The position numbers and the translations under genes were made by a program. DNA of 64,000 nucleotides, taken from Pleurocapsa minor GSE-CHR-MK 17-07R (GTDB lineage: Bacteria > Chloroflexota > Anaerolineae > Aggregatilineales > Phototrophicaceae). The notes below the pieces were generated by a model that searched no databases, was not told where the DNA came from, and saw only the letters and a list, made by a program, of their open reading frames with translations. The stretch is taken from assembly GCA_019359125.1 (NCBI GenBank), contig JAHHHY010000012.1, positions 140,487 to 204,486 on the forward strand, written 5' to 3'. The stretch's first letter is position 1. Each line of letters starts with the position of its first letter. Shown one piece after another: positions 32,181-41,231 of the stretch.

Positions 32181-34112
32181 ATGTGGCGCTACACCCATCC
32201 TAATTCAGCGGCAGACGAAAAACCGAACCTCTCGTGGAGCCTGATCCTCCGCGTGCTGGGCTACGCCCGTCCTTACCGCCGCATCATCATCATCGTGCTG
32301 GCGCTCATCCTGTTCCAGACGCTGGTCGGGCTGGCAACGCCGCTGATTCTGCGCCAGCTCATCGACGTGACGCTGCCCAACGGCGACGCCGCCCAGCTCA
32401 ATGTGCTGGCCCTGCTGTTAGTGGCCATTCCCATCAGCACCAGCATCGTCGGGATTGCCATCCGCCGGCTGGATTCCAGCATCGGTGAAGGCGTGATTTA
32501 CACGCTGCGCAGCCAGCTTTTCGCGCATCTTCAGCACATGTCGCTGCGCTTCTTCACCAATACGCGCTCCGGCGAGCTGACCAGCCGCCTGAACAATGAC
32601 GTTGTCAATGCGCGCACGGCCATCACCGACACGCTCATCGGCGCGATCACCAACACGCTGAACGTGATCTTCACGCTGGCCGTGATGATCTCGCTGGACT
32701 GGCGGCTGACGGTCATCGGCGTGCTGGTGATGCCGCTGTTCTTCCTGGTGGCGCGGCGCGTCGGCAGGATCCTGCGCACCATCGCGCGTGAACAGATGGA
32801 CATCAATGCCGAGATGAACGCGATGATGGGCGAGACGCTCAATATCAGCGGCGCGCTGCTGGTCAAGCTGTTTGGCCGCGTGGACATGGAAGGCGACCGG
32901 TTCGCCCAGCGCGCTGCCCGTGTGCGCGACATCGGCATTCGCCGCGCCACGCTGGGCAGCCAGTTCTGGGCCATCGTCGGCCTGGTGGGCGTGATCGGCA
33001 CCGCGCTGGTGTACTGGGTCGGCGGACATTTTGTGCTTTCCGGCGTATTCAGCATCGGCACGATCGTCGCGTTTGCGGCCTATCTGTCGCGCCTGTACGG
33101 ACCGCTGGAATACCTGATCAATATCCCGGTCGAGTTTTCCACGTCGATGGTCAGCTTTGAGCGCGTGTTTGAGATTATCGACCTGCCGATTGAGATTCAG
33201 GAGAAGGCCAATCCACTGACTCCCGCGCAGGTGTCCGGACGGCTGACATTCGAGGATGTCACCTTCCACTACAAGACGTCTGGCGAGGGCCTGCTGACCG
33301 AAGTCAAACGCTACGGCAAGGTCGAGAGCGTTACCGCCGTCTTCTCCGGCTCGGCCGAGGGCACTGCAAACGGCGCAACAGCACCTCCGCCTGCTCATCA
33401 GGCACGCGAGACCGCCCTGACAGGCATCTCATTCGACATCCAGCCGGGCCAGATTGCCGCGCTGGTGGGCCCCAGCGGCGCCGGCAAGACCACCCTGACC
33501 TATCTCATCCCGCGCCTGTATGAGCCGACTGGCGGGCGCATCCTGCTGGACGGGCACGACCTGCGCGACCTGTCGCTGGAGACGCTGTCGCAGCATATCG
33601 GCATGGTCACGCAGGAAACCTACCTGTTCCACGACACCATCCGCACCAACCTGCTGTATGCCCGCCTGGATGCCACCCACGAGCAGCTGGAGGCCGCCTG
33701 CAAGGCCGCCAACATCCACGACTTCATCATGGGGCTGCCGCGCGGCTACGACACGGTGGTGGGCGAACGCGGCTACCGCCTGAGCGGTGGCGAGAAGCAG
33801 CGCCTGGCGCTGGCCCGCGTCATCCTGAAGGACCCGCGCATCCTGGTGCTGGACGAAGCGACCAGCCATCTGGACAGCCAGAACGAGAGCGCCATCCAGA
33901 CGGCGCTGGAGGCCATCATGGCAGGCCGCACCAGCATCGTGATCGCCCACCGCCTGAGCACGATCCTGGCAGCCGACCTGATCCTGGTGATGGACCGCGG
34001 CCAGATCGTCGAGCGCGGCACCCATGCCGAGCTGCTGGAGCAGAACGGCCTGTATGCCCACCTGTACGAGACCCAGTTCAAGCAGCAGGATGTGGCCGAG
34101 CCAGTGGCCTGA
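32181..34112 (+). CDS. ABC exporter, fused membrane and ATPase domains
   Basis: A 643-residue half-transporter of the MsbA/multidrug type. Six transmembrane helices lie within about residues 25-310. The nucleotide-binding domain has Walker A GPSGAGKTT (~430), Q-loop MVTQETYLF, signature LSGGEKQRLALARVIL (~535), Walker B ILVLDEATSHLD and the switch His in IAHRLS. About 45 extra residues (~367-412, ending in a Gly/Ala/Pro-rich stretch) are inserted between the first NBD strand and Walker A, which is unusual. It should act as a homodimer; the substrate is unknown. A terminator follows at 34178. Confidence 0.93.
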   Translation: MWRYTHPNSAADEKPNLSWSLILRVLGYARPYRRIIIIVLALILFQTLVGLATPLILRQLIDVTLPNGDAAQLNVLALLLVAIPISTSIVGIAIRRLDSSIGEGVIYTLRSQLFAHLQHMSLRFFTNTRSGELTSRLNNDVVNARTAITDTLIGAITNTLNVIFTLAVMISLDWRLTVIGVLVMPLFFLVARRVGRILRTIAREQMDINAEMNAMMGETLNISGALLVKLFGRVDMEGDRFAQRAARVRDIGIRRATLGSQFWAIVGLVGVIGTALVYWVGGHFVLSGVFSIGTIVAFAAYLSRLYGPLEYLINIPVEFSTSMVSFERVFEIIDLPIEIQEKANPLTPAQVSGRLTFEDVTFHYKTSGEGLLTEVKRYGKVESVTAVFSGSAEGTANGATAPPPAHQARETALTGISFDIQPGQIAALVGPSGAGKTTLTYLIPRLYEPTGGRILLDGHDLRDLSLETLSQHIGMVTQETYLFHDTIRTNLLYARLDATHEQLEAACKAANIHDFIMGLPRGYDTVVGERGYRLSGGEKQRLALARVILKDPRILVLDEATSHLDSQNESAIQTALEAIMAGRTSIVIAHRLSTILAADLILVMDRGQIVERGTHAELLEQNGLYAHLYETQFKQQDVAEPVA

Positions 34113-34177
34113 GCATCAGCAAAAGCCCGCCGGACGCAACTCCGATTGTAGAAACCAGTAGTATCCGTAGTACTATA

Positions 34178-34213
34178 AAAATCACGCACTGCACCCGTGC
34201 GTGATTTTCTTTT
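34178..34213 (+). terminator. Terminator after the ABC exporter
   Basis: A 12-bp stem AAAATCACGCAC / GTGCGTGATTTT (34178-34189, 34197-34208) followed by CTTTT. Confidence 0.85.
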
Positions 34214-34231
34214 GACAAGGAGCGCGTCAAC

Positions 34232-34465
34232 ATGCACGAAGAAGAAATCCTGCGTATCTCGTGGCTGAAATCCCCCTCGCCTGCTGGTCTGCTGGAAGTG
34301 CCCGGAGAGAAAGACGACCCGGACGATGACGACGGGTTCGATGACGACGACCTGGACTCGGAAGATGCCTATGGCGATGACGAGGACGATGAGGACGACG
34401 AGGACTGGGATGATGACGAGGATGACGCGAGCTGGGAAGACGACGACCTGCGCTATGCGAATTAG
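34232..34465 (+). CDS. Small extremely acidic protein (hypothetical)
   Basis: A 77-residue protein; 38 residues are Asp or Glu, nearly all in the last 50 (runs such as DDEDDEDDEDWDDDEDD). The N-terminal 25 residues (EEEILRISWLKSPSPAGLLEV) are ordinary and could fold or bind a partner. AAGGAG is well placed before the ATG. Such acidic tails can bind cations or mimic nucleic acid, but no function is assigned. It lies alone between a terminator and pth. Confidence 0.7.
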   Translation: MHEEEILRISWLKSPSPAGLLEVPGEKDDPDDDDGFDDDDLDSEDAYGDDEDDEDDEDWDDDEDDASWEDDDLRYAN

Positions 34466-34586
34466 CGCCCGAAGATAACGCCATTTGCTGCCCGGCACCC
34501 CGTCCGCCGGACGCGAATCGTCATTCACGGGGCCGCCTGCGTCATGTACACTAGCGGGACTTTGGTGAGACAGGGTGGCGGGCGGT

Positions 34587-35243
34587 ATGACTGAGCTGTT
34601 TCTGATCGTTGGGCTGGGCAATCCCGGACAAAAATACGCGGAAACGCGGCACAATGTGGGCTTTCGTGCGGTCGAGGCATTCGCCCAGAAGCACGGCTTG
34701 ACCTTCAGCAAAACAGAGCATCGCGCGCAGGTGGCGTCTGGCGCAGCGATGGGCCAGCGTGTGCTGCTGGCCAAGCCGCAAACCTTCATGAATGTGAGCG
34801 GCGACTCGGTGGGCCCGCTGGCGGGCTTCTACAAGATCCCGCCAGAGCGCATCGTTGTCGTTGCCGATGACCTGGATATCCCGCTGGGCACGCTGCGCAT
34901 CCGCCGAAATGGCAGCAGCGGCGGCCAGAACGGGCTGAAGCACATCCTGCAGCGCATGGGCACGCAGGACATCGCGCGCGTGCGTATCGGCATCGGCCGC
35001 CCGCCGGGCAGGCAAGACCCGGCAGACTATGTGCTGGCGCCATTCCGGGGCGACGATGCGATCCTGGCCGCGCAGGTGCAGGACAAAGCGGTTGAGGCGC
35101 TGGAAATCTGGCTGACGCACGGCATCGATACCGCCATGACGCGCTGCAACGGCGTCGTCGGTGAGGCCAAGCCGACCAGCCCGATGAAGAAGCAGTCAGC
35201 AGCGCCACCCGCATCCGACCCCCCAACGAATACGCCCAATTAG
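34587..35243 (+). CDS. pth: Peptidyl-tRNA hydrolase
   Basis: Releases tRNA from dropped-off peptidyl-tRNA. The 218-residue protein has FLIVGLGNPGQKYAETRHNVGF with the catalytic His20, KPQTFMNVSGDSV, VVADDLDIPLGTLRIRRNGSSGGQNGLKHI with the conserved Asp, and RVRIGIGRPPG. The C-terminal ~25 residues are an extra Pro/Ser tail. ATG 34587 is chosen over GTG 34575 because the family begins within a few residues of it. mfd starts 26 bases downstream, the usual pth-mfd neighbourhood. Confidence 0.95.
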   Translation: MTELFLIVGLGNPGQKYAETRHNVGFRAVEAFAQKHGLTFSKTEHRAQVASGAAMGQRVLLAKPQTFMNVSGDSVGPLAGFYKIPPERIVVVADDLDIPLGTLRIRRNGSSGGQNGLKHILQRMGTQDIARVRIGIGRPPGRQDPADYVLAPFRGDDAILAAQVQDKAVEALEIWLTHGIDTAMTRCNGVVGEAKPTSPMKKQSAAPPASDPPTNTPN

Positions 35244-35269
35244 GTGTCACACGCAAGGCGATACCCCCT

Positions 35270-38200
35270 ATGATCCTGACCGGACTCACCACCCTGCTGC
35301 GCGAGAGCGAGGCCTATCGCCGCGCCCTGAGCATCCTCAAAGACGACGCACGGCCTACGCCTACACTGGGCGTGCTGCGGGCAGCGCGTGCCTTCACGCT
35401 GGCGGCGCTGGCGCAGGACTGGCCGGGGCCGGTGGTGTATGTCACCGCACGCGTCGATCGCGCCTATAATGCCAGCGAACAGCTTCCGGTATGGCTGCCA
35501 GAACGGCGCATCCTGCGCTTTTCCGAGCCTGCGCCGCTGTTTTATGAACGCAGCGGCTGGGGCGAGAATGTCACCCGCGGGCGCATCGAGACGCTGGCCG
35601 CCCTGCTGCAGGAAAGCGACCGCGCCGCTGACACCGGTTCGCAGCAGCCGCTGATCATCACCAGCGCGCGCGCCATGATGCAGCGCACCATGCCGGTCAA
35701 CCAGTTCCGCAAGGCATCGCAGGTGCTGAAAGTTGGCGCGCGTCACCCGCTGGACAGACTGATCGATGGCTGGATGAAAGCCGGCTACGAGGCAGTCAAT
35801 ATGGTCACCGAGGCCGGCACGTTTGCGCGGCGCGGCGGCCTGCTGGACATCTTCCCGCCCGCCATGCAAAGCGCGGTACGCATCGAGTTCTTCGATGACG
35901 AAATCGACAGCCTGCGCCTGTTTGACCCCGCCACACAGCGCACCATCGGCAAGGTGGGCGAGGTGCTGATCACGCCAGCGCGCGAGGCCCTGCCCGAAGC
36001 GACTCCCGCTGTGGCGCGCCACCTGGGCGACTGGTTCAGTTCGCTGCCGTCCGACGATATGACCAGCCCGCGCCCGGACCACGACGCGCTGGCCTCCGGC
36101 GCAGCCTTCCCGTTCCTCGAATATTATCTGCCCTATCTGAATCCGTACCCGGTGACGATGCTCGATTATGCGCCCGATGACGCGCTGATCGTGCTGGAAG
36201 ACCAGGGCGAATTGCGCGACACCATGCGCGCCATTGAAGAAGCGGCTGTCAAAGCGCGCGACGAGAAGCTGGCGCAGAACCTGATTCCGCCAGACTTCCC
36301 GGTGCCGTATATCAACTGGGACGAATTTGAGCGCGCGCTGGCCGGCCGTCATCAGGTCATCATGGGCGGGCTGGATGACATCGACAGTCCGGATGATGAT
36401 CCGCTGCTGCGCGGCATCCTCGCTCCGGAGAATCGTTTCGGCGGGCAGATCAAATCGCTGCTGACCGAGCTGCGTTCGCTGAAAGCGAGTGGCGACCGCT
36501 GCATCGTCGTCACCGCGCAGGCGGCCCGCATGATCGACATCTGGCGCGAGACGGAGAATACAGCCGCCAGCGAAGACAGTGAGCTGCTTGAAGCCCCGCC
36601 GCCGCGCACGATCACGTTTGTCGATGGCACGCTGCAGGAAGGCTTTCGCCTGCGCAGCGGGCGCGGCGACACGCACGTATTTTCCGACTCGGAAGTATTC
36701 GGTTGGAGCCGACCAGAGCCGCGCCGCCGCAAGACCGCACGCAAAGCCGGCGCGCCAGAGACACACTACGCCGACCTGAAAGAGGGCGACTACGTCGTGC
36801 ACAGCGACTATGGCGTGGGCCGATTCGTCGGCCTGCGGCGGCGCACGCTGGAAGGCGTGGAGCGCGAATACCTGATGCTGGAATACGCAGGCACAGACGC
36901 GCTGTTTGTGCCCATCCACCAGGCGGACCGGCTGACGCGCTTCGTCGGCGCGGACGACAAGCCGCCCACGCTGAACAAGCTGGGCCAGCCCGACTGGATC
37001 CGCATCAAAGGCAAGGCGCAGAAAGCCGCCGAAGAAGAAGCCCGCGAGCTGCTGGACCTGTATGCAGCCCGCGCCTCGGTCTTGCGCCCGGCCTATTCAC
37101 CGGACGGCCCGTGGCAGCACGAGCTGGAAGCCTCGTTCCCGTATGTGGAGACGGAAGACCAGCTCAAGGCGGCCGCAGACATCAAGGAAGACCTGTCGCG
37201 CCCGCACCCGATGGACCGGCTGGTGTGCGGTGATGTCGGTTTCGGCAAGACAGAAGTCGCGCTGCGGGCCGCGTTCAAGGCGGTCAACGACGGCAAGCAG
37301 GTGGCCGTGCTGGTGCCGACGACCATTCTGGCCCAGCAGCACTATGAGACGTTCAGCCGCCGACTGGCCGCGTTCCCGGTCAAGGTCGAGATGCTGAGCC
37401 GTTTCCGCACGCCGGAAGCTCAGCGGCGCATCATCGCGCTGGCCGCGCAGGGCGAAATCGACATCCTGGTGGGCACCCATCGCATCCTGTCGGAAGATGT
37501 GCAGTTCAAAGACCTGGGCATGGTGGTCATCGACGAGGAACAGCGGTTCGGCGTGAAGCACAAAGAGTATTTCAAGCGCTTCCGGAATCAGGTCGATGTG
37601 CTTACGTTGACGGCCACGCCGATCCCGCGCACGCTCTATATGAGCCTGGGCGGCATCCGCGACATCAGCATGATCCAGACGCCGCCGGAGGAACGCCTGC
37701 CCGTCATCACGCATGTGGGCACCTACGACGACCGGCTGGTGCGCCAGGCGGTGCTGCGCGAAATGGAGCGCGGCGGCCAGGTGTATTACGTGCACAACCG
37801 CGTGCAGTCGATTGAACAGGTGCGCGAACGCCTGGAGATCATCGTGCCGGAAGCGCGCACCGTCGTCGGCCACGGGCAGATGGACGAGCGCCTGCTGGAA
37901 TCGGTCATGGAACAGTTCGGCAACGGCGAGTTCGATATCCTGATCGCTACCTCGATCATCGAGAGCGGGCTGGATATCCCGAATGCCAACACGCTGATTA
38001 TCGACCGGTCAGACTGGTTCGGGCTGGCCCAGTTGTATCAGCTGCGCGGGCGCGTGGGGCGCGGCGCCCAGCAGGCCTATGCCTACTTCTTCCACCCCGC
38101 CCACAACAAGATGAACAGCGACGTGCGCCAGCGGCTCGAAACCCTGTCCGAGTACACCAACCTGGGCGCGGGCTTCCAGATCGCCATGCGCGACCTGGAG

Positions 38201-38806
38201 CTGCGCGGCGCGGGGGATGTGCTGAGCACGCGCCAGAGCGGGCATATCGCCGCTGTGGGCCTGCACCTGTACACGCAGATGCTGGCGCAGGCCGTGCGCA
38301 CGCTCAGACGCGAAAAGGCGCAGGGCGAAAGCGCGCTGCCTCCCCTGCCCCCGATCAGCCAGAGCACGGTGCAGCTGGACCTGCCGATCGCGGCTTACCT
38401 GCCCGCCGACTGGATTCCCGAAATCGAGATGCGGCTGAGCATCTACCGACGCATCGGCAGCCTGAGCAGCCTGGAAGAAGTGGCCGGCATGCGTGCCGAG
38501 CTACAGGACAGGTTCGGCTCACTGCCCATCGCCGTGGAAGGCATGCTGTACCAGATCGAAATCAAGCTGCTGGCACAGGCCGCCAGCGCCAGCGCCATCC
38601 TGCGGCGCGACGAACGCTTCGAGATTCGCCTGCCCTACCTGGTCGAGGTCAACCGCGAACGGCTGGAGGCGACGCTGGGGAGCGACGTGCGCGTCACCCG
38701 CGTCGCGGTAGAGCTGCGCACACGTCCTGAACTGTGGCGCGAACGACTGGCCGAAATTCTGCATTATCTGGCGCGCCACGTGCGCTCGGCGGTCGGCGGC
38801 ACATAG
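35270..38806 (+). CDS. mfd: Transcription-repair coupling factor
   Basis: Removes stalled RNA polymerase from DNA lesions and recruits UvrA. The 1178-residue protein has the full Mfd plan: UvrB-like N-terminal module, RNAP-interaction (CarD-like) domain from ~500 (LKEGDYVVHSDYGVGRFVGL), translocase with Walker A GDVGFGKTE (~653), VVIDEEQRFG (~753), TATPIPRTL, and the helicase C half with ATSIIESGLDIPNANTLI and QLRGRVGRG, then a C-terminal TRCF domain. It ends 2 bases from the stop of the convergent YbaK gene. Confidence 0.97.
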   Translation: MILTGLTTLLRESEAYRRALSILKDDARPTPTLGVLRAARAFTLAALAQDWPGPVVYVTARVDRAYNASEQLPVWLPERRILRFSEPAPLFYERSGWGENVTRGRIETLAALLQESDRAADTGSQQPLIITSARAMMQRTMPVNQFRKASQVLKVGARHPLDRLIDGWMKAGYEAVNMVTEAGTFARRGGLLDIFPPAMQSAVRIEFFDDEIDSLRLFDPATQRTIGKVGEVLITPAREALPEATPAVARHLGDWFSSLPSDDMTSPRPDHDALASGAAFPFLEYYLPYLNPYPVTMLDYAPDDALIVLEDQGELRDTMRAIEEAAVKARDEKLAQNLIPPDFPVPYINWDEFERALAGRHQVIMGGLDDIDSPDDDPLLRGILAPENRFGGQIKSLLTELRSLKASGDRCIVVTAQAARMIDIWRETENTAASEDSELLEAPPPRTITFVDGTLQEGFRLRSGRGDTHVFSDSEVFGWSRPEPRRRKTARKAGAPETHYADLKEGDYVVHSDYGVGRFVGLRRRTLEGVEREYLMLEYAGTDALFVPIHQADRLTRFVGADDKPPTLNKLGQPDWIRIKGKAQKAAEEEARELLDLYAARASVLRPAYSPDGPWQHELEASFPYVETEDQLKAAADIKEDLSRPHPMDRLVCGDVGFGKTEVALRAAFKAVNDGKQVAVLVPTTILAQQHYETFSRRLAAFPVKVEMLSRFRTPEAQRRIIALAAQGEIDILVGTHRILSEDVQFKDLGMVVIDEEQRFGVKHKEYFKRFRNQVDVLTLTATPIPRTLYMSLGGIRDISMIQTPPEERLPVITHVGTYDDRLVRQAVLREMERGGQVYYVHNRVQSIEQVRERLEIIVPEARTVVGHGQMDERLLESVMEQFGNGEFDILIATSIIESGLDIPNANTLIIDRSDWFGLAQLYQLRGRVGRGAQQAYAYFFHPAHNKMNSDVRQRLETLSEYTNLGAGFQIAMRDLELRGAGDVLSTRQSGHIAAVGLHLYTQMLAQAVRTLRREKAQGESALPPLPPISQSTVQLDLPIAAYLPADWIPEIEMRLSIYRRIGSLSSLEEVAGMRAELQDRFGSLPIAVEGMLYQIEIKLLAQAASASAILRRDERFEIRLPYLVEVNRERLEATLGSDVRVTRVAVELRTRPELWRERLAEILHYLARHVRSAVGGT

Positions 38807-38808
38807 CG

Positions 38809-39324
38809 TTATGCGCCCGGCTCTCCGGGGGGCCTGACGACATCCAGGATTGTGCCTCCGGTAACCGCCAGCAGGTTTTCCAGCGTGAGCGGGAAGATGG
38901 CGTTGTGTGCGCCGCCGGCCGCATACAGCATGTCCCAGCGCGCCAGAGTGCTATCGATGAACGTGGTCACCGGCGTGCGATGCCCCACGGGCGGCACGCT
39001 GCCCGGCGGATAGCCGTAAATCCCGATCAGTTCTTCGGCAGTGGCGACCTTGACCTTCTTGCGCCCAACACCGTAATGCTCGGCAATTTTACGGTCATCG
39101 ACCTTCTGGTCGCCGCTGGTCAGCACGACAATCGGTTCGCGGCGTCCGCCCTCCAGCTCCACCAGAAAGCAGATACTTTTGACGATCTGGCCCAGTGCGC
39201 AGCCGATATTGTCGGCGGCTTGCTGGCTGGTGGCGGTCGTATTCTCAAAAAAGCGAATTTGCGTGCCGGGCAGCGCACGGTCCAGCACAGACTGCACGTC
39301 AGCCGGGGTCAATGGCTCGGTCAT
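38809..39324 (-). CDS. YbaK/EbsC-type aminoacyl-tRNA deacylase
   Basis: A 171-residue protein of the YbaK/ProX editing family, which hydrolyses mischarged aminoacyl-tRNAs such as Cys-tRNA-Pro. The catalytic Lys is in GQIVKSICFLV, and the Gly-rich GYPPGSVPPVGH and AGGAHNAIFPLTLENLL segments are typical. Which mischarged tRNA is its target cannot be read from sequence. The start at 39324 follows GAGGACAGGT; the open frame upstream to 39393 lacks a ribosome-binding site. Confidence 0.92.
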   Translation of the reverse strand: MTEPLTPADVQSVLDRALPGTQIRFFENTTATSQQAADNIGCALGQIVKSICFLVELEGGRREPIVVLTSGDQKVDDRKIAEHYGVGRKKVKVATAEELIGIYGYPPGSVPPVGHRTPVTTFIDSTLARWDMLYAAGGAHNAIFPLTLENLLAVTGGTILDVVRPPGEPGA

Positions 39325-39394
39325 ACCTGTCCTCAAATCACGAATCTGTTGGCAACGAAGGCGGAGTAAAGCAGATTTACGTACACGATGCAAG

Positions 39395-39435
39395 CATAAA
39401 ACACAGCAGCGACCCGGATGACGAGTCGCTGCTGT
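39395..39435 (-). terminator. Terminator of the marR-type gene
   Basis: An 11-bp stem ACAGCAGCGAC / GTCGCTGCTGT (39403-39413, 39425-39435). On the minus strand it is followed by GTTTTATG. Confidence 0.75.
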
Positions 39436-39471
39436 ACGGATTACATTACAGAGTTGGTGGTGATTATCGAG

Positions 39472-40020
39472 CTAGTTACGGCTGTGGGACAGGCCACTCA
39501 GCGAGGCCATCGACATCTTGCCATTGCCCGACTGCTGCGCTGACTTGCCACCGGCCACCGGGCTGAAGGAATCGACGCTGTAATCGGGTTCCATTGTCTG
39601 AAGCATCATCAGCACGTTGAGGAAGGACTCAAAGTCTTCAGTCCCAAACAGGCTGCGAATCTGCTCGTCCAGGCGCGCGGCCGTTGCCGCCAGTTCCTTG
39701 CGATGCTGCTCGGCGCTCTTGGTCAGATAGATGTGCACAGCACGGCGGTCTGTCGGGTCCGGGCGGCGCTCGATCAGGCCCTTCTGCTGCAGCTTGTCCA
39801 GGTTGGGGGTGAAGCTGGTCGCTGCACGGCCCACCGCACGCGCCAGCTCGGAAGCATGCTGGCCATCGCGCTCGTACAACGCACGCAGGATATACCATTC
39901 AATGATCGTCAGCCCCAGCGGCTGGGCGGCGCGCCCAAAAAGCTGATCGAGATTACGCAGGGCGATGTCCAGATTGCACCAGACAGAGCCGTTGAAGCGA
40001 AGTTGATTCGTTTGCACCAT
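39472..40020 (-). CDS. MarR-family transcriptional regulator
   Basis: A 182-residue winged-helix regulator. The DNA-binding core runs from LTIIEWYILRALYERDG through ASELARAVGRAATSFTPNLDKLQQKGLIERRPDPTDRRAVHIYLT, with the wing Asp/Arg pair (DPTDRR) typical of MarR. The C-terminal ~40 residues are a Ser/Gly-rich extension. Its own promoter region holds two direct repeats (40035-40059) that may be its operator. The adjacent EamA transporter gene points the same way, upstream of it; MarR proteins often control a neighbouring exporter, which is inference here. Confidence 0.93.
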   Translation of the reverse strand: MVQTNQLRFNGSVWCNLDIALRNLDQLFGRAAQPLGLTIIEWYILRALYERDGQHASELARAVGRAATSFTPNLDKLQQKGLIERRPDPTDRRAVHIYLTKSAEQHRKELAATAARLDEQIRSLFGTEDFESFLNVLMMLQTMEPDYSVDSFSPVAGGKSAQQSGNGKMSMASLSGLSHSRN

Positions 40021-40034
40021 GTCATTACCATTTC

Positions 40035-40059
40035 CGACTATATATCCATCGACTATATA
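40035..40059. promoter_or_regulatory. Tandem CGACTATATA repeats, candidate MarR operator
   Basis: Two identical decamers CGACTATATA at 40035-40044 and 40050-40059, 15 bp apart start to start, 15 bases upstream of the marR-type start codon. They also supply -10-like TATATA on the minus strand. Confidence 0.5.
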
Positions 40060-40211
40060 ATGAATTCTATCACAAGATACGATTCTGACACATACCTTAT
40101 TTTGCAGCGTAGGGATTCCGTGTGCTACGCGTGCAGGCTATACTATTTTCATAGATTTGCTTTATTCAAGGATTAATTTCTTAATTATTGATGTCCGGCC
40201 ACACATCAGCT

Positions 40212-41150
40212 TCAGGGGGTATGTACACCCTCAGCCGGGACCATCTTCGCCTGCCCCAGCGTTTGCAGCATGATCACGCTGGCCACGATGACCAGCCCGC
40301 CCAGCCATTGAATCGGCAGCATTTCCTGGCCCAGAAAAATCACCGCCAGCGAGGCCGTGACCAGCGGCTCGAATGAATTAAACACGGCCGCCCGCGACGG
40401 ACCCAACGCCTGGATCGCCACGGTCAGCGAAAACACGGGCATGATTGTGCTGACCACGGCCAGTAGCAGCATACTCACCCATGCATTCAGCGTGGACGGG
40501 GGACGGGCGCCGCCAGACACCAGCATCACGATCAGCAGCAGGATGAGCGCCCCGCTGCACGCCAGCGCACTGCCCACAGCCGGTGAACCGGTATTGCGCA
40601 GCAGGCGACTGTTCAGCACAAAATAGATCGCCACCACGACGGCATTGCCCAGTGCATACAGCACGCCGCTCAGGTTGTCGCCCTGAAGACCGGCCGAAAA
40701 ATCCGGCGCCGTCAGCGCGACGCCCACCAGCGACAGGCCAATCGCGGCCCAGCCCCACAGCGACAGGCGTTCGCCCAGCACCAGCGAAATCAGCGCGACG
40801 ATGGCCGGATAGGTGTAGAAAATGACCACATAGGCGCCTGCGGTGATCAGTTGCAGGCCTTCAAAGGCCAGCAGCCCGGCGATGGCCAGCAGCACGCCCG
40901 CCAGCAGCACCTTCACCCACGGAATGCGCCGTTCGTCGGCTTCAGGCACGCGCTCGGTGCGCCGCGCCGCCCGCTGGGCAGCGACAAACAGCCAGAAGAT
41001 CGGCACGGCGATGATGTAGCGCCAGCTGGCGATATCCAGCGCGTCCATATTGTCCTGATACAGACCCTCGGTGAACACAGGCAGCAGCGAGTAGCCCACG
41101 ACGGCCAGCACCACGAAAACCAGGCCGCGCGCAAATTTGGACTGAAGCAT
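40212..41150 (-). CDS. EamA/DMT-family transporter
   Basis: A 312-residue membrane protein with about ten hydrophobic helices in two EamA halves (~5-150 and ~165-300), as in RhaT/YdcZ-type drug/metabolite transporters. Hallmarks: ASWRYIIAVPIF in the first half, TAGAYVVIFYTYPAIVALISLVLGERL at its end, and the matching AVFNSFEPLVTASLAVIFLGQEML in the second. The substrate is unknown. AGGGGATC lies before the ATG. The gap to the MarR gene (40060-40211) is AT-rich and empty. Confidence 0.9.
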   Translation of the reverse strand: MLQSKFARGLVFVVLAVVGYSLLPVFTEGLYQDNMDALDIASWRYIIAVPIFWLFVAAQRAARRTERVPEADERRIPWVKVLLAGVLLAIAGLLAFEGLQLITAGAYVVIFYTYPAIVALISLVLGERLSLWGWAAIGLSLVGVALTAPDFSAGLQGDNLSGVLYALGNAVVVAIYFVLNSRLLRNTGSPAVGSALACSGALILLLIVMLVSGGARPPSTLNAWVSMLLLAVVSTIMPVFSLTVAIQALGPSRAAVFNSFEPLVTASLAVIFLGQEMLPIQWLGGLVIVASVIMLQTLGQAKMVPAEGVHTP

Positions 41151-41174
41151 ACCGATCCCCTGTGTGCACTTAAC

Positions 41175-41199
41175 AAAAGAGGGGCTTGCAAGCCCCTCT
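41175..41199 (-). terminator. nuoN terminator formed by a palindromic repeat
   Basis: A 22-bp perfect palindrome (41178-41199; half-site AGAGGGGCTTG) is followed on the minus strand by TTTTGTT, 33 bases after nuoN. It belongs to the GGGGC...GCCCC palindrome family seen at 14608, 30520 and 30626. Confidence 0.8.
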
Positions 41200-41231
41200 C
41201 AACAATTCAGATTGTCTTTCGGGAGTAGTGC

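Noticed and set aside
40060..40211. Possible small RNA or gene in the AT-rich gap between the MarR and EamA genes
   Set aside because: No frame with a ribosome-binding site and no stable hairpin or T-run could be found.
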